From Stomoxys calcitrans (Eukaryota > Arthropoda > Insecta > Diptera > Muscidae), in the NCBI RefSeq assembly GCF_963082655.1, contig NC_081552.1, positions 121,310,958 to 121,374,957 on the forward strand: a DNA stretch of 64,000 nt, read 5' to 3'. How positions within the stretch are numbered: the stretch's first letter is position 1; each line of letters opens with the position of its first letter. The translations under genes were made by a program, and so were the position numbers. A model generated the notes under the pieces. That model was not told the origin of the DNA. It searched no databases and saw only the letters and a list, made by a program, of their open reading frames with translations. Shown in pieces: positions 35,281 through 45,879 of this stretch.

Positions 35281-35995
35281 CAAAATCGTTATAGTTGGGG
35301 CTACTCGCCTATGCCGACGACATCGACATAACATCGACAACCGAGCAGATAAAGAAAATTAAGAAAGTTAGGAACAACAACTTTGAGATAGCCAGCAACT
35401 TTACCTTCCTTGGCACCGCCGTAACTGAACCGAATGACACCAGTTTTGAGATAATGCGAAGAATAATACTGGCAAACATATGCTACTTTGGAGTAAGTAA
35501 GCAGTGTAGAAACAAGGCCACCTCTCGACAGACGAAGATTACACTCTACAAAACATTGATACTACCCGTGTTGTTATATGGTTCTGAAGCATGGGTACTT
35601 GTGAAAGCAGATGAGGTAGTGCTTTGAGTATTTGAGAGAAAGGTTCTTCGTAAAATATATGGACCAGTTTGCGTTAACGGAGAATATAGGCGACGTATGA
35701 ACCACGAGCTGTATGACGACGATAGCATAGTTACACGTGTCAAAATACAACGGCTGCGTTGGCTAGCTCATGTTGTTAGAATGGATGAAGAAGCTTCAGC
35801 AAAGAAGTCCTTTGAAGACAAACACGGTGGTACACGCAAACCGGGATGACCGAAAGCCCAATGGAAATATCAAGTGGTGGAAACCACCTCGAAACTTGGG
35901 GCCGGAGATTTTAGAATGAGCGCAAAAGATTGAGGCGCTTGGAATGCTATTCTACATTCGGCTAGTGGAAAAAACATTCTGTCATAGCCAATTAA
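35281..35995 (+). pseudogene. RTE-type LINE, RT C-terminal remnant
   Basis: Frame 35295-35627: 'MGLLAYADDIDITSTTEQ' (YADD catalytic core), 'NFTFLGTAVTEPNDTSFEIMRRIILANICYFGV', 'KITLYKTLILPVLLYGSEAW'. After a stop it continues 'VFERKVLRKIYGPVCVNGEYRRRMNHELY', 'IQRLRWLAHVVRMDEEA', the signature C-terminus of insect RTE-like ORF2. Stops at 35625, 35847 and 35930. There is a deletion after YADD: the region normally between YADDIDI and the NFTFLG block is only about 15 residues. Nothing upstream of YADD is present. Confidence 0.8.
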
Positions 35996-36139
35996 TGTAA
36001 TTCAAAATATAGAAAATTGTGTTGTGCTAAATAACAAGCGCTACAAGCCGATTACTGGCTGAGGTGTATGTCCATAGTGGCATGTGGCGGATTAATATAT
36101 ATACCCTCTTTTCAACCTAACCTTACCTAACCTAAATAA
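35996..36139 (+). repeat. 3' tail of the RNase H-type LINE (as at 13690)
   Basis: 'GCCGATTACTGGCTGAGGTG', 'CATAGTGGCATGTGGCGG' and a CCTAACCTTACCTAACCTAA end match the 3' UTR read on minus at 13700-13770. Only the tail is present. Confidence 0.65.
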
Positions 36140-37096
36140 AACAAGCAAAAAGGCGTTAAGTTCGGCCGGGCCGAACTTTGGATACCCTCCACCATAGATC
36201 GCATTTGTCGAGTTCTTTTTCCGGCATCTTTTCTTAGGCAAAACAAGTATGATGATGGTCATAAGAGAATCCGTCGTACAAAATTTCCGGCAAATCGGAT
36301 AATAATTGCGACCTCAAGAGGCTCAAGAAGTCAAGATCCCAGATTAGTTTATATGGCAGCTATATCAGGTTATGGACCGATTTAAACCTTATTTGACACA
36401 GTTGTTGAAAGTAAGAATAAAATACGGCTTGCAAAATTTCAGCCAAATCGGATAGGAATTGCGCCATCTAGAAACTCAAGACGTCAAGTCCCCAGAACTG
36501 TTTATATGACAGCTATATCAGGTTATAAACCGATTCGAACCATACTTGGCACAGTTGTTGGATATCATAACAAAACACGTTGTGCAAAATTTCATTCCAA
36601 TCGGATAAGAATTGCGCTCTCTAGAGGCTCAAGAAATCAAGACCCAAGATCGGTTTATATGGCAGCTATATCAGGTTATTAACCGATTTGAACCAAATTT
36701 GGCACAATTGTTGGATATCATAACAAAACACGTCGTGCAAAATTTCATTCTAATCGGATAAGAATTGCGTACTCTAGAGGCTCAAGAAGTAAAGACCCAA
36801 GATCGGTTTATATGGCAGCTACATTAAAACATGGACCGATATGGCCCATTTACAATACCAACCGACCTACACTAATAAGAAGTATTTGTGCAAAATTTCA
36901 AGCGGCTAGCTTTACTCCTTCGGAAGTTAGCGTGCTTTCGACAGACAGACGGACGGACAGGCATGGCTAGATCAATATAAAATGTCGCGACGATCAAGAA
37001 TATATATATAACTTATGGGGTCTCAGACGAATATTGCGAGTAGTTACAAACAGAATAACGAAATGAGTACACCCCCCTTCTTATGGTGGAGGGTAT
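36140..37096 (-). mobile_element. F1 element with an F2-type 3' terminus (chimera)
   Basis: The last roughly 45 bp on the element strand (36140-36184: AAGGCGTTAAG, hairpin, AACTTTGG) are F2-type. From 36185 the sequence is F1 (CCTCCACCATAGATCGC) through to an F1 head at 37096. All other complete F1 copies end with the F1-type GCACGC...CTTGTT. Confidence 0.8.
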
Positions 37097-37170
37097 AAAA
37101 ACAAATAAATCATACATTGGTGTTTGCTCTTTTGGCGGGTGAGGGAAAGCCCAACATTCCTACATTCTCA

Positions 37171-38070
37171 AAAAGCAAAACCGGGAGATCTGTTTATATG
37201 GGAGCTGTATCAAGCTATAGATCGATTCAGAGCATAGTAGACACGAATGTTGAAGGCTATGGGAGAAGCCGTTGTACAAAATTTCTGCCAAATCGGATGA
37301 GAATTGCGCCCTCTAGAGGCTCAAGAAGTCAAGATCCCAGATCGGTTTATATGGCAGCTATATAAGGTTATGTACAGATTTACGCCATACTTGGCACATT
37401 TATTAAAAGTCATAACAAAACACTTCGTGCAAAATTTCAGCCAAATCGGATGAGAACTGCTAGCGGCTCTAGAAGTCAAGATCTCAGATCGGTTTATGTG
37501 GCAGCTATACCAGATTATGAACTGATTTGAATCATACTTAGTATAGTCGTTGAAAGTGATATCAAAACACCATGTGAAGTGATATCAAAATACCAATCAG
37601 TTCTAAAAGCTTAAGATGTCAAGATCCCATATCGGTTTATTAGGCAGCTATATCAGATTATGTACAGATTTTGACAGTACTCAGCGCACTTATTGAAAGT
37701 AATAGTAAAATACCACGCGCAAAATTTCAGTCAAATAGGACGAGAATTCCGCCCTCTAGAGTATCAAGAAGTTTAGACCCAAGATCGGTTTATATGGCAG
37801 CTATATCAAAACATAGACCGATTTGGCCCATTTTCAATCCCAGCCGACCTACACTAATAAGAAGTATTTGTGCAAAATTTCAAAAGCCTAGCTTTACACC
37901 TTCGAAAGTTAGCGTGCTTTCGACAGACAAACGGACGGACATGGGTAGATCGACTTAAAATGACATGACGATCAAGAATATATACACTTTATGGGTTCTC
38001 AGACGAATATTTCGAGGTGTTACAAACAGAATGACGAAATTAGTATACCTCATCCTATGGTGGAGGGTAT
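37171..38070 (-). mobile_element. F1 element lacking its 3' terminus
   Basis: Head at 38070 (ATACCCTCCACC on minus), then about five monomers. It breaks off at about 37171 without hairpin or CTTGTT. It is inserted at one end of a short sequence (38071-38265) that recurs at 45.8/48.1 kb. Confidence 0.8.
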
Positions 38071-38265
38071 AAAAACGCACTAAAAACACAAAACAACATT
38101 GTTCTCGGCCTTTATTTTGCCTAAAAGGTACCAAACAATACATGAATTTAGTACCATAAAATAGGAAATTAAATAAGCTTTCCAAAACGGGTAATAATAA
38201 TAAAATCGCTTAAAAAATAGATGACTTATGCAATTTTTGTGTTTCAACTTTTTTTGATTTTAACT
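38071..38265. repeat. Intergenic segment duplicated in inverted orientation at 45.8 and 48.1 kb
   Basis: The reverse complement of this stretch matches 45776-45879 joined to 48118-48212 (for example 'GGTACCAAACAATACAT' and 'AATAGATGACTTATGCAAT' on plus here). This copy has no insertion at 38170, where the other carries a 2.2-kb nested F1+F2. Confidence 0.85.
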
Positions 38266-39584
38266 ATACCCACCACCGAAGGATGGGGTATATTCATTTG
38301 TCATTCCGTTTGCAACACATCGAAATAGCTATTTCCGCCCTATAAAGTATATAAATTCTTGATCAGTGTAAAAATCTAAGACATTCTAGCCATGTCCGTT
38401 CGTCTGTCTGTTGAAATCACGCTACAGTCTTTAAAACTAGAGATACTGAGCTGATACTATGCACATATACTATTTTTGTCTATAAGCTGGTTAAGTTCGA
38501 AGATGGGCTATATCAGACTATATCTTAATATAGTCCCTATATAGACCGATCCGCCGATTTAGGGTCTTAGGAACGTAAAAGCCGCATTTATTATGCGATT
38601 TTTCTGAAATTTTGGGACAGTGAGTTGTGTTAGTCCTTTCGATATCTTTTTTCAATTTGGCCCAGATCGGTCCAGATTTGGATATAGCTGCCATATAAAC
38701 CGATCTCTTGTTTTGAGGTTTTGGGCCCATAAAAGGCGCATTTATTATCGGATTTTGCTGAAATTTGGGACAGTGAGTTGTGTTGGGGCCTTCGAGATAC
38801 TTTTGCAATTCGTCCCAGATCGATCCAGATTTGGATATAGCTGCCATATAGACCGATCTCTCGATTTAAAGTTTTAGGCCCAAAAAAGGCACATTTATTG
38901 ACCGATTTTGCCCAAATTTGGGACAGTGAATTGTGTTAGGCCCTTCGATATCTTCCTGCATCTCTCTCGATTTAATGTTTTAGAACCGATATTGCTGAAA
39001 TTTGAAACAGTGAGTTAGGTCAGGCCAATCGACATCAGTGTTCAATTTGGTATAGATCTATCCAGATTTGGATATAGCCCTCATATAGACCGATCCACGC
39101 ATTTAGGGTCTTAAGCCCATAAAATCCACATTTATTATCAGATTTTGCTGAAATTTGGGACTGTGATTTGTGTTAGGCCCTTCGACATCTTTCTTCAATT
39201 TGGTCTAGATCAGTTTAGATTTCAATATAACTGCCATATAGACCGATCTCTCGATTTAATGTTTTAGGCCCATAAAAGGCGCATTTAAAATCCGATTTCA
39301 CTGAAATTTTGTACAGTGACTTATGTTAGCCTTTTGGACATCCGTGTCATATATCGTTCAAAACGGTTTAATTTTAAATATATCTACTAAAAAAACCAAT
39401 ATTTTGTTATACACTATTGAACAATGGTATTTGGTCCAATTCGAAACATATTTCGATATAGCTGCTATGGGACATAAGGTATGCATTTTTCACCGGATTT
39501 TTACAAAAGGTGGTTTACATATATAACCGAGGTGGTGGGTATCCAAAGTTCGGCCCGTCCGAACATAACGTCTTTTTACTTGTT
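38266..39584 (+). mobile_element. F2 DINE/helentron-like element, full length
   Basis: ATACCCACCACCGAAGGATG to CTTGTT (39579-39584). The hairpin has one mutated base (TTCGGCCCGTCCGAA). It directly follows the duplicated segment 38071-38265. Confidence 0.87.
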
Positions 39585-39625
39585 CAAAAATATTTTGTAA
39601 TTCTGTGCAGTAGTTGGAATGTAAT

Positions 39626-39934
39626 TTAAGTTATTTCCTGGTGAAATATTTCACCTTGCTCATCACTCAGCTGTCCTAAACTTAATGGAAATCGTTCCAA
39701 ATGATCATGCAAATAGTGTAATTTTATTGACATTTTGCAACCCATTGCCTGGTATCTCTTCATAATTTTCACATTTTGTGTTTCCACTAAAACAAAACCA
39801 TTCCATGCCTTTTTTTCTTCAAGTTTCATTTGTTGTATGAATTTGTCATCTTTTATCAATTTCAGTGTTTGGAGACCAATAAATATACTTGCTGATTTAA
39901 AATTAAATTGCTTTTTATTAATCTTCTTATATAT
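39626..39934 (-). pseudogene. Gene/TE-protein remnant, C-terminal exon-like part
   Basis: The minus frame reads 'FNFKSASIFIGLQTLKLIKDDKFIQQMKLEEKKAWNGF', 'MKRYQAMGCKMSIKLHYLHDHLERFPLSLGQLSDEQGEIFHQEI' and stops at 39626. The block GC-MS-K-HxLHxHLxxFP-x-LG-x-S-EQGExFHQ matches my memory of an uncharacterised protein found in many copies in arthropods and cnidarians. The 5' part is at 41769-42590. The frame opens at a plausible splice acceptor (AATAAAAAG then CAATTT), in phase with the donor described there. Function unknown. Confidence 0.5.
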
Positions 39935-40765
39935 AACAAGGAATAGCGTGCTAAGTTCGGCCGGGCCGAATCTTATATACCCTCCACCATGGATCGCATT
40001 TGTCAAGTTCTATGCGCGGTATCTCTTTTTAGGCAAGCAAAGAATATTGAATAAGAACTGTTATTCTATTGGAGCTATTTCAAGTTATAGTCCGATTCGG
40101 ACCATAAATCAATGCTGAATATTGTAGAAGTCATTGTGTAATATTTCAGTTCATTCGGATGAGAATTGCGCCTTGTAGAGGCTCAAGAAGCAAAATCGGG
40201 AGATAGGTTTATATGGGAGCTGTATCAAGCTATTGATGGATTCAGACCATATAAGACACGTATGATGAATGTCATGAGAGAAGCCGTTGTACAAAATTTC
40301 TGCCAAATTGGATGAAAATTGCGCCCTCTAGAGGGTCAAGAAGTCAAAATCTCAGATCGGTTTATATAGCAGCTGTATCAGGTTATGTACCGATTTGCTC
40401 CATACTTGCCGCAGTTATTGGAAGTCATAACAAAACACCTCATGCAAAATTTTAGCAAAATCGGATGAGAATTGCGCGCTCTATTGGCTTAAAATGTTAA
40501 GATCCAAGATCGGTTCATATGACAGCTATACCAGATTATGGAGGCTAAAGAAGTCAAGACCCAAGATCGGTTTATATGGCAGATATATCAAAACATAGAC
40601 CGAATTGGACCAATTACAATCCCAACCGACCTACACTAATAAAAAATATTTGTGCAAAATTTGTGCTTTACTCCATCGAAAGTAAGCGTGCTTTCGACAG
40701 ACAGTCGGACGGACATAGCTAGATCGACTTTTAATGACATGACGATCAAGAATATATATACTTTA
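39935..40765 (-). mobile_element. F1 element, head truncated, in a probable intron
   Basis: The 3' terminus is intact (CTTGTT at 39940-39935, hairpin at 39956-39970). The other end stops at the TATATATTC block near 40755, where it joins a truncated F3 tail. It is oriented the same way as that F3 and as the invaded gene remnant. Confidence 0.78.
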
Positions 40766-41768
40766 CAGGTATCCACTTTATACTTATTTGGTATCCACAT
40801 TTCGGATGGGGTACCTATAGGGGGCGCCAACATCAAAACCTACCAAATATACATATATAGACCAATGACGACAATATGATACTCAAATGAAAGGTATTTA
40901 AGATTAGAAAACGTATCTGATATGAAATTGTAGGACCAAGTGTTTGGGGGACCACCCCAACCCCAACCCCAAAATACCCCTTAATCGGACATATTTACAG
41001 ACTATGTCAATATGAGGTTCAAATGAAAGTTATTTGCGAGTAAAATACGAATCTGGTATCCAAATTTGGGACAAAGTTTCTGGGGGTCATCCCCTTCCCA
41101 AAACACCCCCCAAACAGGACTTATTTACTGACCATGGCAATATCGGGCTAAAATGAAAGGTATTTGAGTGTAGAATAGGAATCTGATATCCAGATGTGGG
41201 ACAAAGTGTTTTCCAAATGTAGGACCATGTATTTAGGGCATCACAACTTCCCCAAAAGGGTAAACATTCTTTGACCATGCCAATATGTGTCTCAAATGAA
41301 ATACTTTTGAGATTAGAAAACGAATTTGATAACCAATTTTGGTGCCATGTGTTTGCGGGACGCCTCATCGTGTAAACTCCCCTTAAACCAATGGCAATAC
41401 GGGGTTTAAATTAATTCTATTTGAGAGAAGAGCACGATACTGATATTTTTTCAGGGTCAAGTGTCTGGGGACCACCTCACTCCCGAAAATACTCCTAAGT
41501 CAGTTATCATGAGAATATCGGGCTGAAATAAAGTATTTTAGGGATGGAGTACATCCTACATCTAAACATAAATTCGTAGACCAATAAAGATCATATGGGA
41601 TTCATATGAAGGCACTTATATTGTTAAACTGTTAGTGAAGCGATATACTATTTTCGTAGCATGGTATTTCACTAAAAGCTCTTTAATTGTCGAAAATAAA
41701 TATTCCAAGGAAACTTTTGCTCCATATAAAGTAAAAGAAGGCGCAGCGGAGCGGCCCTGTTCAGCTAG
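40766..41768 (-). mobile_element. F3 repeat, tail truncated, joined to F1
   Basis: Head on minus at 41768 (CTAGCTGAACAGGGCC), running to 'GGTACCCCATCCGAAATG' near 40795-40812 where the F3 tail normally continues. The junction with F1 at about 40766 lost both the F3 tail and the F1 head, suggesting a deletion across an older F3-F1 junction. Confidence 0.75.
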
Positions 41769-42590
41769 TGTTTTATATAATATAATCAATGTTTTACCTT
41801 CGCTCGCAATTGTGGAAACCTCTGTTTAAGGTATTTGAATGTTGCTCTATTTTTATCAAGTGTCTTCACGATTTGCTTTATTAAGCCCAATTTATGTGCA
41901 ACGGAGGAAATGATGTCTTTTGGATTGACTAGCTGCATATTTATTATTATTTTTTTTTACCAATTATAGCTGTTAACGCAGTTTCCAGTCACTCTGCTTG
42001 TAATGTTTAGAGGAGTCTCGGCTGTCCCATTCACAAAGTTAGCAAGGATACTTTGTGTTATCACCTTGCAAGCCATTCAAAATTGTTAGTACTTCCAAAC
42101 ATGCCACATTTAGCCACTTATGTGCAGTGTATCCTTTAGCATTTCGTATTAGAGATTGTTTGATGTTTGTAGCGTAAGCCAAAGGTGCCGAAGGAAGCGA
42201 TCCATCATTTTGCAAAAGCACAGCTTTCAGGCATGGAAATAGAAAATATACATATATAAATAAAATATAGCAAACTACATAAAAATGTATATAAAAATTT
42301 ATATTACTTTTTGTAGAACCGTCAATAAATAATCGCCAATCTTCTGGAACATGGCTATATCCAAGTTATTCAAACATTACGTTCACATCGTTGCAGTAGG
42401 CCAAATCACTATTGATCAAAACAAACCAGTTTTCTCGTCTTCCTCGTTCCTTTGTAATTTCGACAATTGGAAATCCCGAACAAAATCTTGAAATTCCTCT
42501 TGGATATAAAATGTTGCTTTATAAAATTCTACTTCAGAAGGGGCATATTCTGATTCGGAGATTATAACATTGCTTAAAGATGGTTAAATC
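41769..42590 (-). pseudogene. Gene/TE-protein remnant, N-terminal and central parts
   Basis: Minus-strand segments in order: 'FQLSKLQRNEEDEKTG', 'SDLAYCNDVNVMF', 'HVPEDWRLFIDGSTKS', then after about 75 bp 'LKAVLLQNDGSLPSAPLAYATNIKQSL', 'HKWLNVACLEVLTILNGLQGDNTKYPC'. A break near 42040 follows, 'CEWDSRDSSKHYKQSDW', then 'VNPKDIISSVAHKLGLIKQIVKTLDKNRATFKYLKQRFPQLRAK' ending at GTAAAAC (near 41793). That GT could be a 5' splice site whose acceptor is at about 39923, with F3 and F1 inside the intron. A single-base frameshift near 42380 and the stop near 42040 suggest it is dead. Confidence 0.5.
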
Positions 42591-42730
42591 TGGTGATACT
42601 CCGTTAACGACTTTCGGAACAGCGTCGTTTTTCTTACGCGATACAGTCTTTATTATACTATAAATATTTGCATATTTAATATGTTGCCTTGTTTTGAAAT
42701 GATATCTTCTTATTTCAGTTTAACATTTTT

Positions 42731-45380
42731 ATATCCACCACCGAAGGATGGGGGTATATTCATTTTGTCATTCCGTTTGCAACACATCGAAATATCCATT
42801 TCCGACCCTATAAAGTATATATATTCTTGATCAGCGTAAAAATCTAAGACGACCTGGACATGTCCGTCCGTCTGTTTGTTGAAATCACACTACAGTCTTT
42901 AAAAATAGAGATATTGAGCTGAAATTTTGCACAGGTTCTTTTTTTTGGCCATAAGCAGGTTAAGTTCTAAGATGGGCTATATCGGACTATATCTTGATAT
43001 AGCCCCCATATAGACCGATCGGCCGATTTAGGGTCTTAGGCCCATAAAAGCCACATTCATTATCCGATTTCGCTGAAATTTCGGACAGTAAATTGTGATA
43101 GGCCCTTCAAAATATTTCTTCAATTTGATCCTGATCGGTTCAGATTTGGATATAGCTGCCATATAGACCCAACATTCGATTTAAGGTTTTGGGCCCATGA
43201 TAGGCGCATTTATTGCCCGATGTCGCCGAAATTTGAGACAGTGACTTAAGTTTGCCCCTTGACATACTCCTGCAATATCGTACAGATCGGTCCAGATTTG
43301 GATATAGCTGCCATATAGACCGATCTCCCGGCTTTAGGTTTTGGGGCATAAAAGGCTCATTTATTGTCCGATTTCGCTGAAATTTAGGCAGTGCGTTGTG
43401 TTAGACTCTTCGACATTTTTCTGCAAGATAGCCCAAATCGGTGCAGATTTGGATATAGCTGCTATGTAGACAGATCTCTCGATTTAAAGTCTTGGCCCCA
43501 TTAAAGGCGCATTTATAATCCGATTTCACTGAAATTTAATACAGTTACTTATGTTAGCCTTTTCGACATCTGTGTCGTATATGGTTCAGAACGTTTTATT
43601 ATACCCACCACCGAAGGATGGGGGTATATTCATTTTGTCATTCCGTTTGCAACACATCGAAATATCCATTTCCGACCCTATAAAGTATATATATTCTTGA
43701 TCAGCGTAAAAATCTAAGACGATCTAGACATGTCCGTCCGTCTGTCCGTCTGTCTGTTGAAATCATGCTACAGTCTTTAAAAATTGAGATATTGAGCTGA
43801 AATTTTGCACAGATTCTTTTTTTGTCCATAAGCAGGTTAAGTTCGAAGATGCGCTATATCGGACTATATCTTGATATAGCCCCCATATAGACCGATCCCC
43901 CGATTTAGGGTCTTAGGCCCATAAAAGCCACATTTATTATCCGATTTTGCTGAAATTTGGGACAGTGAGTTGTGTTAGGCCCTTTGACATCCTCCGTCAA
44001 TTTGGCCCAGATCGGTCCAGAGTTGGATATAGCTGCCATATAGACCCATCCTCCGACTTAGGGTCTTTGGCCAATAAAAGCCACATTTATTATCCCATTT
44101 TGCTGAAATTTGGGACAGTGAGTTGTGTTAGACTCTTTGACATCCTCCGTCAATTTGGCCCAGATCGGTCCAAATTTGGATATAGCTGCCATATAGACCG
44201 ATCCTCCGATTTAGGGTCTTAGGCCCATAAAAGCCACATTTATTATCCGATTTGGATGAAATTTGGCACAGTGAGTTGTGTTAGGCCCTTCAACATTCTT
44301 CGTCAATTTGGCCCAGATCGGTCCAAATTTGGATATAGCTGCCATATAGACCGATCCGCCGATTTATGGTCTTAGGCCCATAAAAGCCACATTTATTATC
44401 CGATTTTGCTGAAATTTGGGACAGTGAGTTGTGTTGGGCCCTTCGATATCCTTCGTCAATTTGGCCTAGATCGGTTCAAATTTGGATATAACTGCCATAT
44501 AGACCGATCCTCCGATTTATGTTCTTAGGCCCATAAAAGCCACATTTATTATCCGATTTTGCTGTAATTTGGGGCAGTGAGTTGCGGTAAGCCCTTCGAC
44601 ATCCTTTGTCAATTTGGTCCAGATCGGTCCAAATTTGGATATAGCTGCCATATATACCGATCATCCGATTTAGGGTCTTAGGGCCCATAAAAGCCACATT
44701 TATTATCCGATTTTGCTGAAATTTAGGACAGTGATTTGCCTTAGGCCCTTCGACATTTTTCTTCTATTTGGCCCTGATCAGTTCAGATTTGGATAAAGCT
44801 GCCATATAGACCGATCTCTCGATTTAAGGTTTTAGGCCCATAAAAAGCGCATTTATTGTCCGATGTCGCCGAAATTTGGGACAATGACTTGTGTTGGGCC
44901 CTTCGATATTTGTCTTCAATTTGGCTCAGATCGGTCCAGATTTGGATATAACTGCCATATTGACCGATCTCTCGGTTGAACAATGACTTGTACTTATAAG
45001 CATTTGGTCTAAATCGGATGATATCTATAGAGCTGCTATGGGGCATAAGGTATGCATTTTTCACTGGATTTTGACGAAATGTGGTTCACATATATACCCG
45101 AGGTGGTGGGTATCCAAAGTTCGGTCCGGCCGAACTTAACGCCTTTTTACTTGTTTTTAGTTATAGCTACTAAAAAGACCAATATTTTGTTATACATAAT
45201 TGAACAATGACTTGTACTTATTAGTATTTGGTCCAAATCGGAACATATTTTGATATAACTGCTATGGGATAAAAGGTATGCAATTTTCACCGGATTTTGA
45301 TGGAAGGTGGTTTACATATATACCCGAGGTGGTGGGTATCCAAAGTTCAGCCGGCCGAACTTAACACCTTTTTATTTGTT
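42731..45380 (+). mobile_element. F2 element (outer), interrupted by another F2
   Basis: Head ATATCCACCACCGAAGGATG at 42731, with monomers to 43600. It resumes at 45156 (TTTAGTTATAGCTACTAAAA) and ends in hairpin GTTCAGCCGGCCGAAC and a mutated terminus TTTGTT at 45380. The microsatellite shows GTCTGTTTG. Removing 43601-45155 restores the F2 consensus exactly. Confidence 0.9.
43601..45155 (+). mobile_element. F2 element (inner), nested in F2
   Basis: ATACCCACCACCGAAGGATG to CTTGTT, complete. The anchor GATATAG recurs at 44026, 44179, 44332, 44485 and 44638, each 153 bp apart. The hairpin is TTCGGTCCGGCCGAA. It is nearly identical over its 3' part to the copy at 46698-47938. The 93-residue minus-strand frame at 44783-45064 is a chance translation. 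Confidence 0.92.
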
Positions 45381-45879
45381 CTTATATATTTTTTGTGCAC
45401 ACATAGTGGAAGACAATTAACCGGTTCAAGAGACGGCAATTCAAAAAAACAAAGTGAAAATTTTTTCCACGATCTTAGCGTTAAATAACAAGACGAACAG
45501 CAAACCGAAGCTATAAGTTTGGTTCCGTTATATCCTTTATTAACGGGTTAAATATATTAACGTTTACCTGTTTAACCCATAACAACCAAGGCCATAAAAA
45601 TGAGAAATTTTTGACTTCATTTATAAGGATAATGTATTCAAGCAAGTTCAATGGTCGTCAATGGGTTAGTTCGATTTTTTTTTAGGTTAAAGCATGTTTA
45701 TTGCTGGTGGGTATTCAAAACAAAATGTGTATGTTTCCCCATGCATGTTTTCATTCATGCATAAGCCATTTGTTCTAAGAAATTTCTAAATAAAGAAAAA
45801 AGTTAAAACACAAAGAATTGCATAAATCATCTATTTTTTAACCGATTTTATTATTATTAATCATTTTGGAAAACTTTTT
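45381..45879. other. Intergenic; right part is the duplicated segment
   Basis: 45381-45775 holds nothing recognisable. 45776-45879 is the left half of the segment also found inverted at 38071-38265. Confidence 0.6.

Noticed and set aside
40766..41768. A host exon between the two halves of the gene remnant
   Set aside because: The whole stretch aligns with F3; no protein-like segment matching the remnant is found in it.
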